A stretch of 64,000 bases of DNA, taken from positions 310,001 through 374,000 of the forward strand of contig NZ_CP021642.1 of the NCBI RefSeq assembly GCF_003048375.1, in the 5' to 3' direction. The notes under the pieces were generated by a model, which worked only from the letters and a program-made list of their open reading frames with translations, did no database searches and was not told the origin of the DNA. The stretch comes from Campylobacter concisus (GTDB lineage Bacteria; Campylobacterota; Campylobacteria; Campylobacterales; Campylobacteraceae). Positions 54,236-62,692 of this stretch are shown one piece after another. How positions within the stretch are numbered: position 1 is the stretch's first letter; each line of letters begins with the position of its first letter. Position numbers and translations under genes: made by a program.

Positions 54236-54487
54236 ATGCAAACCATACAAGCAAATTTCACAGCTAGTATAAGCGAGCTAAAAAAGTCTCCAGCTCAAAT
54301 TTTAAAACAAGCTGGAGATAATGTCGCAGCTATACTAAACCACAATGTCCCTAGTGCATATCTAGTACCTAGTGCTGTCTATGAAAAAATGGCAGAGATA
54401 ATAGAAGAGTATCATCTAAGTAAAGTAGTAGATGCCGCTCTAGCAAGTGGTGAAAAACCAGTAAAAGTAAGTCTAGATGAGCTATGA
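54236..54487 (+). CDS. Phd/YefM-RelB-type antitoxin, left copy
   Basis: This 83-aa antitoxin (SISELKKSPAQILKQAGDN, then VAILNHNVPSAYLVP in the paralogue) is of the prevent-host-death type. The N-terminal part binds DNA and the C-terminal part binds toxin. It is nearly identical to the copy at 57010, with the same leader (GGTATTAAATAAAGGA). Its toxin gene is broken, so this is an orphan antitoxin that might still neutralise the intact toxin at 57251. Confidence 0.85.
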   Translation: MQTIQANFTASISELKKSPAQILKQAGDNVAAILNHNVPSAYLVPSAVYEKMAEIIEEYHLSKVVDAALASGEKPVKVSLDEL

Positions 54488-54637
54488 GTGTGATTTTTGC
54501 CAAGTGTTTTAAAAGAGTGGCAAAAGCTAGACAATAGCATAAAGGTGCAGTTAAAAAAGAAGCTAAGTGGGCGTCTAGAAAACCCAAAGGTTGCCAAGGA
54601 CAAGCTACTAGGCTATGAAGATGTCTACTTGAGATAA
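54477..54637 (+). pseudogene. Broken RelE/StbE-type toxin, left copy
   Basis: Compared with the intact toxin at 57251, a one-base loss after the fifth codon puts a stop at codon 12. The correct frame then reads FLPSVLKEWQKLDNS on to LLGYEDVYLR, where it stops early. About 40 C-terminal residues, which in the paralogue hold the fold's last strands, are missing. Confidence 0.85.
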
Positions 54638-54807
54638 AATTTATTTATCAGTAAAAATAAAAGCAAATTTATAGAAAGCATCTTGTAAAATAAAACAATC
54701 CTGAAAAAATGTACCGCTTTTTATAAAAACTGTACCATACTTTTAGGAAATTTTAAAGAAAGGGAAAGAACAAAAGCATCACTGCTAGTGCCTAAAATAG
54801 GGTGTTT

Positions 54808-54853
54808 TGGTGTCACGGGGGAGACTTGAACTCCCGACCTCCGGCTTATGAGG
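54808..54853 (-). other. 3' half of a CAU-anticodon tRNA: candidate attachment site
   Basis: On the minus strand CTCATAA (anticodon loop, CAU) is followed by GCCGG, AGGTCGGGAG, T-loop TTCAAGT and a CCA end. The 5' side of the anticodon stem (AAATC) does not pair with GCCGG, so the tRNA is truncated exactly at the anticodon loop. This is the usual crossover point of tRNA-targeting integrases, and such an integrase begins 105 bp to the right. It could derive from tRNA-Met, fMet or Ile2. The intact gene is not in the window. Confidence 0.78.
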
Positions 54854-54957
54854 ATTTTTTATATGAGCTCACAAAAGCCTGAAATACGCACTTTAGACGA
54901 TTTTTTACTTAGTCATTACGTAAAACTGTTCCATTTTTGACCGGTTGACTATTAAAT

Positions 54958-56928
54958 ATGGGACAACACTTAAGGGAGCGAAACGGTATATATTACTACC
55001 GAGCTACACTTGCTCCAAGCATCAGAAAATTTTTTAACGAAAAGCGAGAAATTTGCTTCTCCACATCCACTAATCTCTTGGAAAAAGCCAGAAAAAGGGC
55101 TAAAATTCTAGATAATAATCTTTACCTGATAAAAAGGGCGGTTCACATGAATCTTAGTGATAGCATAATCCAATCTTTTGTAAATTCGTTTATGAAAGTG
55201 AAGCTTAGTAAGAGTATCAAAGAGCACTCTCTTCTTAACAAGAAGATGGATGTAGAATTTCTAAATGCGCTCAATGACTACTTTAAACAAAGTTTGATAG
55301 ATGGCGATCTACCTCAAATTTTAATTAAGGATATAAGCAATATCACTAACACTGCTGGCGCTCTTGGTAGTAATGATAAAGAGAACATAGGGCAAACTCT
55401 TTTAGAGAAGAATATACTAACACTTAACTATCTTGTATCAAAGCTTGAGAAGAGCAGCGTGCTCTTTGATGATAAGCGTGAGCAATACTTTCTCGAAGAT
55501 GATTCTAGCGATAACTTAGCCAAACATGCCAAACCTAGTTCGTTTGACGCTAAGGACATAGCTTCATTCCAAGAAAATATAAAAGAGCTTGAAGATAGTG
55601 GTTGTTTGCCCATTACGGATGGACAGCTTAAGGCTATGGCTCAGAGGATTAGCGAAACGGTTTATGCCATACTAGATCAAAAGTATGGCTCGACCTCAAA
55701 TTTAAAGCTAGTAAGAACAAATAATAGCCATAGAAGCATGGAAGATATCATAATGGATCCAAATCCACCAAAAAATATCAAGATAAAATTAGATGAAGAT
55801 AGTAGCTTTAGTATTTTTAATCCTAGCGCCCAAGTAACACAAGAGTATGAGATTAGAAAAGCATTGCAAGTGGCATCTGGCTCTAGCAATCAATTCTCAG
55901 CTTTAAATTTAGAAGATCAAAAGAGCTTAAAAGATGCATTCGAGATATTTGAGACAAACACTAAAAGAGCTGACAAGTGGTCGACAGATACGCAAAGATT
56001 AGTTACTGGCGTAAAAAAGCTCTTATTTTTATACTTTAAAGAAGATACGCCAGTGTATAAGATCACAAGAGATAATTTGCTTGAATTTAGAGATCTTCTT
56101 TATAAAATTCCAACTAAGCTAGCTCAAAAGAGTAGGTATAAAGATAAAAGTTTATCTCAGATACTTAAGCTAGGAGAAAAGGACGATAAACTCTCTGAGC
56201 CTACTATCCAAAAATATATGATAAGGGTTATTCAGTTTTTTAACTACTGCTTTGATAGTGGCTATATAGGTAAAAGCATAACTGCAAAAATGAACGTCAA
56301 GATAGACATAGACCCTAGCGAAAGGGCAGTGCTTCCATACGAAGCATCAGAAGCTAGGAAGATCTTTGAGATAGTAACTAGTATCAAACAAAGTGGTAAA
56401 TCACCAAGTTCAAGGATAGAGGCTAGTGAGCTCTACTACGTCACAATGATAGCTGCTTATAGTGGCATGAGGATAAAAGAGATCACACAACTTCATAAAG
56501 AAGATATAGTCTTAAAAGATGGAATTTACTGCTTTAACATCAACACAAATGATGGTAAAACTACCAAGACTAAAAACAGCATTAGGTTTGTGCCCATCCA
56601 TAGTAAGCTCATAGATCTAGGTTTGTTAGAATATGTTAATAGCAAGAAAAGCGGAAATATATTTAAGGTAAGCAATAAGGACTTCTCTGAAATTTTTAGA
56701 AGCCAGATCCAAAGAAAGTTTATAGACAAAGACTCTAAAAAGACCTTCTACTCTTTTAGACACTACTTTATAGACTATCTAGTGCAGCGCGAGGTAGAAG
56801 CTAACCTTATAGCTCAGATAGTAGGACATGAAAAGCAGTATAAAATTTTGCTAAACACTTATGCCAAGCCCATTAACGCTAATACACTAAAGGCTAAAGT
56901 AGAGATGGTATCGTATGAAAATGAATAG
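54958..56928 (+). CDS. Large tyrosine recombinase (integrase) of the right-hand island
   Basis: In this 656-aa protein the N-terminal region LRERNGIYYYRATLAP is the DUF6538-like opening of long proteobacterial integrases. The C-terminal catalytic domain has YSGMRIKEITQLH (Arg I), FYSFRHYFIDY (Tyr replaces the usual His of the HxxR box), IVGHEKQ (His III) and LNTYAKP (Tyr). It is unlike the 427-aa integrase at 25.8 kb. Adjacent to the tRNA 3' fragment, it likely inserted the region to its right. Confidence 0.9.
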   Translation: MGQHLRERNGIYYYRATLAPSIRKFFNEKREICFSTSTNLLEKARKRAKILDNNLYLIKRAVHMNLSDSIIQSFVNSFMKVKLSKSIKEHSLLNKKMDVEFLNALNDYFKQSLIDGDLPQILIKDISNITNTAGALGSNDKENIGQTLLEKNILTLNYLVSKLEKSSVLFDDKREQYFLEDDSSDNLAKHAKPSSFDAKDIASFQENIKELEDSGCLPITDGQLKAMAQRISETVYAILDQKYGSTSNLKLVRTNNSHRSMEDIIMDPNPPKNIKIKLDEDSSFSIFNPSAQVTQEYEIRKALQVASGSSNQFSALNLEDQKSLKDAFEIFETNTKRADKWSTDTQRLVTGVKKLLFLYFKEDTPVYKITRDNLLEFRDLLYKIPTKLAQKSRYKDKSLSQILKLGEKDDKLSEPTIQKYMIRVIQFFNYCFDSGYIGKSITAKMNVKIDIDPSERAVLPYEASEARKIFEIVTSIKQSGKSPSSRIEASELYYVTMIAAYSGMRIKEITQLHKEDIVLKDGIYCFNINTNDGKTTKTKNSIRFVPIHSKLIDLGLLEYVNSKKSGNIFKVSNKDFSEIFRSQIQRKFIDKDSKKTFYSFRHYFIDYLVQREVEANLIAQIVGHEKQYKILLNTYAKPINANTLKAKVEMVSYENE

Positions 56929-57009
56929 GGGCAAATTTCAAAGCATGAGTTTTAAGACTATCTTTATATCTTATTTAGTATTATTTTAGGTATTAAATAA
57001 AGGATAAAA

Positions 57010-57261
57010 ATGCAAACCATACAAGCAAATTTCACAGCTAGCATAAGCGAGCTAAAAAAGTCTCCAGCTCAAATTTTAAAACAAGCTGGAGATAATGTTG
57101 TAGCTATACTAAACCACAATGTCCCTAGCGCCTATCTAGTACCCAGCTCTGTCTATGAAAAAATGGCAGAGATAATAGAAGAGTATCATCTAAGTAAAGC
57201 AGTAGACGCTGCTCTAGCAAGTGGTGAAAAACCAGTAAAAGTAAGTCTAGATGAGTTATGA
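57010..57261 (+). CDS. Phd/YefM-RelB-type antitoxin, right copy
   Basis: This 83-aa antitoxin differs from the left copy at only a few residues (Val for Ala in NVVAILN; Ser for Ala in VPSSVYE; Ala for Val in LSKAVDA). It overlaps the toxin start by 11 bp, so translation is coupled, and autoregulation is normal for such operons. AAAGGA precedes the ATG. Confidence 0.9.
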   Translation: MQTIQANFTASISELKKSPAQILKQAGDNVVAILNHNVPSAYLVPSSVYEKMAEIIEEYHLSKAVDAALASGEKPVKVSLDEL

Positions 57262-57538
57262 GTTAGAGTTCTTGCCAAGTGCTTTAAAAGAGTGGCAAAA
57301 GCTTGACAATAGCATAAAAGTGCAGTTTAAAAAGAAGCTAAGTGAGCGTCTAGAAAACCCAAAGGTTACCAAAGACAAGCTACGAGGCTATGAAGATGTC
57401 TACAAGATCAAGCTAAGAGATGTCGGCTACCGCTTGGCATATCAAGTAAAAGATGACGAGATCGTAGTATTGGTGCTAGTTGTCGGCAAAAGAGAGAATA
57501 ACGAAGTGTATGAGATGCTAAAGGATAAATTTAACTAA
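57251..57538 (+). CDS. RelE/StbE-type toxin
   Basis: This 95-aa RelE/ParE-fold toxin (FLPSALKEWQKLDNSIKVQF, RLENPKV, RGYEDVYKIKLRDVGYRLAY, VVLVLVVGKRENNEVYE) has the basic and aromatic residues typical of ribosome-dependent mRNases. It is complete and coupled to the antitoxin at 57010. Its place next to the integrase suggests that it stabilises the element. Confidence 0.92.
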   Translation: MSYELEFLPSALKEWQKLDNSIKVQFKKKLSERLENPKVTKDKLRGYEDVYKIKLRDVGYRLAYQVKDDEIVVLVLVVGKRENNEVYEMLKDKFN

Positions 57539-57904
57539 GCATAAAGCTAGACTTTAGTTATCTTTGATCTGTTAGCAGTTAATTTCATATTGCTAGCTTG
57601 TCCTATCTAAAGTGCTCTTTTATGATGAGTATAACCCCCTACATTTTTATTATTTTATTTTCTTAATTTCATACCAGACTAAATCTCTAAGAGAAATTTA
57701 AAAGCTACAAAAATTATATTATATATTTCATAGTATTTTTAAAAAACACGCATTTTAGCGGCCTGAAGCCTACCGAATTCCTTGTTTTAGGCTATGAAAT
57801 TTTATAAAATAACCTTAAAAGATATTTAAAGAGCAAGTCTGACAAAAATTTTTATGGCATAGGATTTTTTGAGTGGCTTCTTCTTAGATTGGGAGTAAAT
57901 TTAC
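57539..57904. other. Noncoding region before mobC, possible oriT
   Basis: 366 AT-rich bases with no credible gene. A small hairpin (AGCCTA ... TAGGCT) lies near 57766-57794. In ColE1-like mobilisation regions oriT sits just upstream of mobC, so this is the natural place for it; no known nic sequence was recognised. Confidence 0.45.
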
Positions 57905-58234
57905 GTGAGTTCTGAAAAGATAAAAAAACGCAAGGTAACCAAAGTCATAACTAAAAGACTTAGGCTAAGTAATGCAGAATGGTTGGTAGTTAATGATAAA
58001 TTACAAGAAAGTGGCCTAACTTTCTCAAAATTTGCCCTAAGAGCTATGTTGTCTAAGCAGATTTATGCACCAATTATGAGAGAGCTTTTAGCTGAACTAT
58101 CTAGACATGGACAAAACATAAACCAAATAGCCGCCAAACTAAATAGTGGGCAAAGCCTAGATAGAGTTGGTATTGAGATCATAGCGGACGATAATGATGT
58201 CTTACATAAAGTATATGAAGCATTGGGTAAATAA
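57905..58234 (+). CDS. mobC: MobC-like relaxosome accessory protein
   Basis: This 109-aa protein has a basic N-terminus (KKRKVTKVITKRLRLSNAEW), a ribbon-helix-helix-like part and the MobC signature LLAELSRHGQNINQIAAKLN. It starts with GTG at 57905. MobC proteins open oriT DNA and aid relaxase nicking. The relaxase gene follows within 50 bp, as in ColE1 (mbeC-mbeA). Confidence 0.85.
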   Translation: MSSEKIKKRKVTKVITKRLRLSNAEWLVVNDKLQESGLTFSKFALRAMLSKQIYAPIMRELLAELSRHGQNINQIAAKLNSGQSLDRVGIEIIADDNDVLHKVYEALGK

Positions 58235-58278
58235 TATGTCGCTTGATTTACATTGCATCAATACAAATAAAGGCACTA

Positions 58279-59874
58279 ATGATGCTAGTTAAATTTCTTC
58301 GTACTTATACTGGTGGTGGCCTTGGGAGCATAAATTATCTTTTAAATGAGAGAAAGGCTGCTGGAACAGCAAGAGTTATAAAAGGTGATGAAAATTTAAC
58401 TAGAGCTATTATAAAAGGCATCACCTATAAACAAAAGACCTGCTTTGGTGTTTTATCATTTGAAGAGAAGTATGACTTTTTGACTGAAGAGCAAAAACTA
58501 AAAATCATTAAGGATTTTGAACGTGCTCTTTTGGGTGAATATATGCTTGAACGTACAAATGTATTATGGGTAGAGCATTCTGATAAGGATGGACGGCTTG
58601 AGTTAAATTTCCTTATCCCTAAGATAGATCTTGAAACAGACAGGTCATTTAATCCTTATTTTGCTAAATATGATCAAACTAGAATAGATCTAATCAAAAA
58701 GATCATTAACGATGAGTATGGACTATCAAGTCCAGATGATCCAGCAAAAGAGCAAACTATATTGTCTAGCAAGAAAAACATCAATCATTATAAAAATTTG
58801 GAAGAGCTCGACCAAAAGCTGCACGATCTGGTTAAGCAAGGCTATATTAAAAATAGAGACCACATGATTGAACTTCTTAAACAAAATGGTATCGAAATAA
58901 CCAGGATCAACAAAAAAGGCATAACGATCATACTGCCTACTAAAAAAACAAAAAATCGTCTAAAAGGAGGAATATACGATGCAGACTTCACCAGTGCTCA
59001 AAGACTTGGAGAACTCAGCCAAAGCTCAAGCAGAAGAATTAGAGAATTCCATGATAGAAATACACAAGCAGAGTGCAGAGAAAATAGGCGAAAACTTGAG
59101 GAGCTTATTGTTAAAAGAGATAGATTTAATCAAGAAAGATATGTCGAAAGAACTTCAAAAAACAATATCCTTGCATCACAAGGACAGATCGGTGATAATC
59201 TCGCTATCAGCGGCTACCGCACTAATTTTGGGAATAGCAATTGGCTGGGTAGTGCACGCAATGATATTAAAGGAAGAAGTAGCTTGGACGATACCAAAAC
59301 AATGGAGATACAGCCAACCTACTGCGGACAAGACCCAGAGGGAGTATTACATATCGATTCCAAAAGACAAAGAGATAATAGAGAACGAGAGCAGGAAATT
59401 TATATTAATGAAAATGGAGTAGAGGATGACAGCATTAGAGAAAGCATTGCTAGAAGAGAACGAGCGCTTGACGAAGACGATCGAAGACGAAAGGAGCAAG
59501 CACGAATTAGAAACAATGAATTTGCAACAAGACTGCGAGAAGAAGCTCGCGATATTACAGACAAATGTGACAGAGCTAACAAAGAAAGTCAAGAGCTTGA
59601 ACAAAGATTGCAACGACGCCTTAACGGAATCTTTGCAGCAACAAAGAGATATGTACGAGAGTTCAATATCTTGCTTGGAAGAAAAATTAAAAAATTCAGA
59701 AGAAAAATTCCAAAATTTGAGAGAAGAATACGAGAACTTACAGATAGAGCACAAGATGCTACAAGAATATGTAGAGAATTTATAGAGGAGCGTGAATACT
59801 CCAAAAAAGCCAGCATGTATCACCATGTGAGTGATGTATGCAAGGAAAAAACTCAAAGTCTAGATATGTTTTAA
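58279..59874 (+). CDS. mobA: MobA relaxase, ColE1 (MOBP/HEN) type
   Basis: This relaxase of about 530 aa has an N-terminal Tyr in VKFLRTYTGGGLGSINYLL. The metal/catalytic motif VEHSDKDGRLELNF holds His, Glu and Asn at about 99, 107 and 109, the HEN triad of ColE1 MbeA in place of the usual three His. The C-terminal half is very rich in Arg and Glu because two other genes are encoded in a different frame beneath it. Start ATG 58279 or 58282, after AAAGG. It should nick oriT and lead the strand in mobilisation by a helper conjugation system. Confidence 0.9.
   Translation: MMLVKFLRTYTGGGLGSINYLLNERKAAGTARVIKGDENLTRAIIKGITYKQKTCFGVLSFEEKYDFLTEEQKLKIIKDFERALLGEYMLERTNVLWVEHSDKDGRLELNFLIPKIDLETDRSFNPYFAKYDQTRIDLIKKIINDEYGLSSPDDPAKEQTILSSKKNINHYKNLEELDQKLHDLVKQGYIKNRDHMIELLKQNGIEITRINKKGITIILPTKKTKNRLKGGIYDADFTSAQRLGELSQSSSRRIREFHDRNTQAECRENRRKLEELIVKRDRFNQERYVERTSKNNILASQGQIGDNLAISGYRTNFGNSNWLGSARNDIKGRSSLDDTKTMEIQPTYCGQDPEGVLHIDSKRQRDNREREQEIYINENGVEDDSIRESIARRERALDEDDRRRKEQARIRNNEFATRLREEARDITDKCDRANKESQELEQRLQRRLNGIFAATKRYVREFNILLGRKIKKFRRKIPKFERRIRELTDRAQDATRICREFIEEREYSKKASMYHHVSDVCKEKTQSLDMF
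58979..59422 (+). CDS. MobB/MbeB-like protein nested in mobA
   Basis: This 147-aa protein lies in a different frame entirely inside mobA. A full Shine-Dalgarno AAGGAGG at 58964-58970 sits eight bases before its ATG, which a chance frame would not have. The protein has an N-terminal amphipathic helix (LENSAKAQAEELENSMIEI), a clean membrane helix (VIISLSAATALILGIAIGWV, about residues 72-95) and a C-terminal soluble tail. ColE1 mbeB and mbeD overlap mbeA in the same manner, and MbeB-type proteins are membrane-linked mobilisation factors. Confidence 0.85.
   Translation: MQTSPVLKDLENSAKAQAEELENSMIEIHKQSAEKIGENLRSLLLKEIDLIKKDMSKELQKTISLHHKDRSVIISLSAATALILGIAIGWVVHAMILKEEVAWTIPKQWRYSQPTADKTQREYYISIPKDKEIIENESRKFILMKME
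59426..59785 (+). CDS. MobD/MbeD-like coiled-coil protein nested in mobA
   Basis: This 119-aa protein is in the same frame as the nested mobB-like gene, 3 bp after its stop (GAGTAGAGG before the ATG). It is coiled coil almost throughout (LLEENERLTKTIEDERSKHE ... LREEYENLQIEHKMLQEYV). Its place and overlap correspond to ColE1 mbeD, an entry-exclusion/mobilisation helper. The helical coding pattern is consistent over 119 codons, which favours a real gene over a shadow. Confidence 0.75.
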   Translation: MTALEKALLEENERLTKTIEDERSKHELETMNLQQDCEKKLAILQTNVTELTKKVKSLNKDCNDALTESLQQQRDMYESSISCLEEKLKNSEEKFQNLREEYENLQIEHKMLQEYVENL

Positions 59875-60550
59875 ACGTAGAGACTCTACTAAGTTTATTA
59901 CATAATCATCTCATTTATTACTTCCAAACATTATTTGTTACGTTGCCATTTTAAAAATATACTAAAATATATTTTGTAGATCATAAAAAATAATTTAGTC
60001 TAATTATTTTTGTTCTTATGGCTGCCTTTAATCAACTTAAGCTTTTATTAAAAAAAGCCTATCTTGCATGGCCACTTTAATAAAGAAAATATTTTTTAAG
60101 CGTGGGTCAAGGGAGCGGCAAGCTATCCTTGCGAGCCTCTATGGAGATGCAAATGGTAACATTTTGTAGCTACATAGAGTATGCTCGCCCTAATATCTGA
60201 ATTGAATTTTGGCGCATACTGGAATTAAATCAGTCCCACCAAAGAATGACTTAGTAAAAGTAAATTTTTGTAATTTTTGTGATTTTTGTGATTGGCATAT
60301 TTGTCACTTGTTTATTTTGACTGATAAATTTGGATAGTCAATTATTTTATGGTTACTTTAATTAAAACTTAAAAAGCAAGAAGCTAGGAGGCAAACCACG
60401 AATGATATTAGCATCTTAAGCACCAATATAAATTCATACACTAAGCAACAGCACAAACAAGGCAGGTCTGCAAATTTTAGTGATATTTTTAACCAAAAGA
60501 CCAAAGAAAAGATTAGCGAGCCAAACCTGTAACAACTTGTCAAGGACTTT
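59875..60550. other. Noncoding stretch between mob block and Firmicutes-like remnant
   Basis: No intact gene. Two structures were noted: a GCAAG/CTTGC hairpin at 60118-60132, and nested stems at 60137-60179 (CTCTATG ... CATAGAG enclosing AAATG-GTAA-CATTT). From about 60362 to 60532 the plus strand is open without a start and reads SANFSDIFNQKTKEKISEP near its end, perhaps the tail of a lost mobile-element gene. Confidence 0.45.
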
Positions 60551-60724
60551 CTAATCATTTTTATCATTTTTTTGATGTTTTTCACTCTCAATTTCTCTAA
60601 GCATTATGCGTTTCAATTTGTCTTGCATTGTTTCAGTAGTATTTTTATTAAAATGTACAACAACTTCATAGGTAGTTTTTCCAATCTTCTTTATTGTTTT
60701 TGTTTCTGTATTATTTTTTTGCAT
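60551..60724 (-). CDS. TnpW-like small transposon protein
   Basis: This 57-aa protein, TIKKIGKTTYEVVVHFNKNT then TMQDKLKRIMLREIESE, follows the TnpW pattern found in integrative elements of Clostridia and other Firmicutes. AAAGGAATG lies upstream of the ATG. It appears intact, though its neighbours are broken. It is downstream of the DnaC pseudogene on the same strand, as in those elements. Confidence 0.7.
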   Translation of the reverse strand: MQKNNTETKTIKKIGKTTYEVVVHFNKNTTETMQDKLKRIMLREIESEKHQKNDKND

Positions 60725-60750
60725 ATCATCATTCCTTTTCTTGCAATTAA

Positions 60751-60786
60751 AAAGCGATTAGAATTTTTTACTTTTCCAATCGCTTT
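60751..60786 (-). terminator. Hairpin after the DnaC pseudogene
   Basis: AAAGCGATT and AATCGCTTT pair over 9 bp around an 18-base A/T-rich loop. The stem begins at the stop codon of the DnaC-like pseudogene on the minus strand. Confidence 0.5.
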
Positions 60787-61620
60787 CATTCATCTATTAA
60801 GTTTTGTGCTTTCTTCAGCTTTTCTTTGCTCTGTATTTTTCTTCTATCAAGTCCCGTTATCCTAAGAGGTAAACACATCTCGATTATCCTTGAATAAATC
60901 CTGCCAAGCATTATATCTTCCTGTTCTTTTTCTATATCTTTGAAATTAAGGTTAGTAGTTATAATGGTTGGTCTTGCCTTTAGGTATCTTGCATTGATTA
61001 CATTGTAAATTTGCTCTAAGGCATATTCTGTATTTCTCTCTATTCCAAAATCATCAAGAATTAGTAGGGTAGGGCTTGTTATCTATTCGATATATTCGTT
61101 TCTATCAAGATTAAAGCCGCCTTTTTGTAAGTCGTTTAATATCTGTGCAAAGTTCCTCATTTTTACTGTATGGCTATATTCTGTAATTATAGCGTTGGCA
61201 ATAGCACAAGCTACATAGGTCTTGCCACTTCCTACATTTCCGTAAAGTAACAGTCCAACATTATCTTTTCTCATTTCTTCAAAATGTTTTACATAGTTCT
61301 TTGCTTTTTTGATGATTTCCTTATCTGTATCTTCATCGGCATTTTTAAAGGTGTAGGCTATTTGATTTTTGGATATAAAGCAGCTTTGTCTCAACCTATC
61401 TTGTTTTAACAGTTTTTTCTTGTTCAGCTCTATCTCTATCACATTTACAAGCCGTTCTGATAATCATAGGCTTATCCAACATCGGAATTACCTTACCGTC
61501 TATTCTTTCATTACAAATCTTGCAATAGATATGTCCGTCTTCTTCATAGTGAGTATCTTTGTTGTAGATAAAATCTGTCCCTTGAATTTTTGTAGTAATC
61601 ATATTTTCTTTATCATTCAT
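60786..61620 (-). pseudogene. DnaC-like helicase loader ATPase of Firmicutes-element type
   Basis: The N-terminal zinc-knuckle part (MNDKENMITTKIQG ... CKICNERIDG, then TACKCDRDRAEQEK) is in one frame. A one-base slip at an A6 run near 61415 leads to the frame LLKQDRLRQSCF with Walker A LYGNVGSGKTYVACAIANA. An in-frame TAG at 61083-61085 interrupts it. Beyond the stop the ATPase continues (PTLLILDDFGIERNTEYALE, PLRITGLDRRKIQ) to 60786. One frameshift plus one nonsense codon make it nonfunctional. Confidence 0.85.
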
Positions 61621-61730
61621 AATTTTAGTCTCCTTTTCTACATCAGGCTCTATAATGCGTTTTTAAGGCTTATTTTTATCTTAACCATAGTCTGACACCT
61701 CTTTTATGATTAAACCCTTAAAAACACCTT

Positions 61731-62394
61731 TTATAGGCTGTCGCTGTCTTCATAGTTGGTTGAATAGGTTCTATGGCTTTTATTTTGATTATTTTTCTGT
61801 GATAGCTTTTCTTTATCCTGTTCATACCAATTCATACCAATTAAGGATTGTTACATAGTGGTCTTTGTAGTCTGTGCCTTTACTTTTGATATATCTTAAT
61901 AGCTTTTCAGTCATTGTATCTGTATGACCTTTCAGCCTATCTTTTAGATTTTGGTATTTTTCATCGGTTAAATGAATATTTTGATACTCTCCATAAAGGG
62001 ACACTGGGGCAACCTGTTCTATTCTCCTCTTATCTAATCTACCCTTAACTATACTATGCGGACAAACGGTTGACACTTGGTTGTCATTTGGTATACCAAG
62101 ATTTTCAACCTTGATATATGCTCCATTTTCCGTTTGCGTTATACTTTGCTTTTCTTCAAGATACATCGTTTCTTTTCGTCTGTCATTTCTGATGTAGTTA
62201 TTTATCTTCCAATAGGTAATGACTATAACCCCTCTTTAAAAGACAATTACAAAACCTTTTGTAATTAGAATTTTTAAGTCATCATCATCTGCCCTCATAG
62301 ATAGATGAAAATACAGGCATTGGCTACTTAATGGCATATCCAAAAATAAGTCGCTATCCACTATCTTTATTGAAAACATCCTTTTATCTGCCAT
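61731..62394 (-). pseudogene. Replisome organiser / replication initiator A, Firmicutes-element type
   Basis: The N-terminus MADKRMFSIKIVDSDLFLDM, then PLSSQCLYFHLSMRADDD, is the family's well-known opening. It is joined directly to DLKILITKGFVIVF, so an internal segment is deleted. A stop and frame change follow, then WKINNYIRNDRRKETMYLEE. The frame at 61822-62166 ends after a 10-bp tandem duplication (TTGGTATGAA twice) near 61828-61847. The original end, QDKEKLSQKNNQNKSH ..., finishes at 61731. At least three lesions are visible. Confidence 0.85.
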
Positions 62395-62638
62395 TTTTCT
62401 CTCCTATCTTTTGTTATGAAAATGTAGCAACAAATCGTTACTCCTTTTATCTTTTAAGGAAGTCGTGTTTCACTACCCCCTTTGATTAGTACTGTCTTTG
62501 ATTTAGGTACACTCCCATTTTGGGAATGTGGCATTTGTCATCTTCTTATTTTTCTTTTGTTGTTTTAGATGTCGGTCTTAAAAATACTTTTGCTTTTCTA
62601 TAAACTGAATGAGCGTTTTGAAACGGTACAATAGAAAA

Positions 62639-62669
62639 AGCCGACTTTTGTTGTTTCAGTATGTCGGCT
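62639..62669. repeat. Hairpin
   Basis: AGCCGAC and GTCGGCT form a perfect 7-bp stem around 17 bases. It may be a transcript-end hairpin of the decayed element. Confidence 0.5.
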
Positions 62670-62692
62670 TAATGTAAGCTATCTGTTTCAAA

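Noticed and set aside
54808-54853. A functional tRNA-Met gene
   Set aside because: Only the 3' half is present; the 5' anticodon stem, D-arm and 5' acceptor are absent.
60358-60591. 77-aa hydrophobic minus-strand frame as a membrane protein
   Set aside because: It overlaps the intact TnpW-like gene and the start-less plus-strand fragment, and has a biased Cys/Leu composition typical of shadow frames.
60572-60865. 97-aa Phe-rich plus-strand frame
   Set aside because: It is antisense to TnpW and the DnaC pseudogene, and Phe/Ser richness comes from complementing Lys-rich coding DNA.
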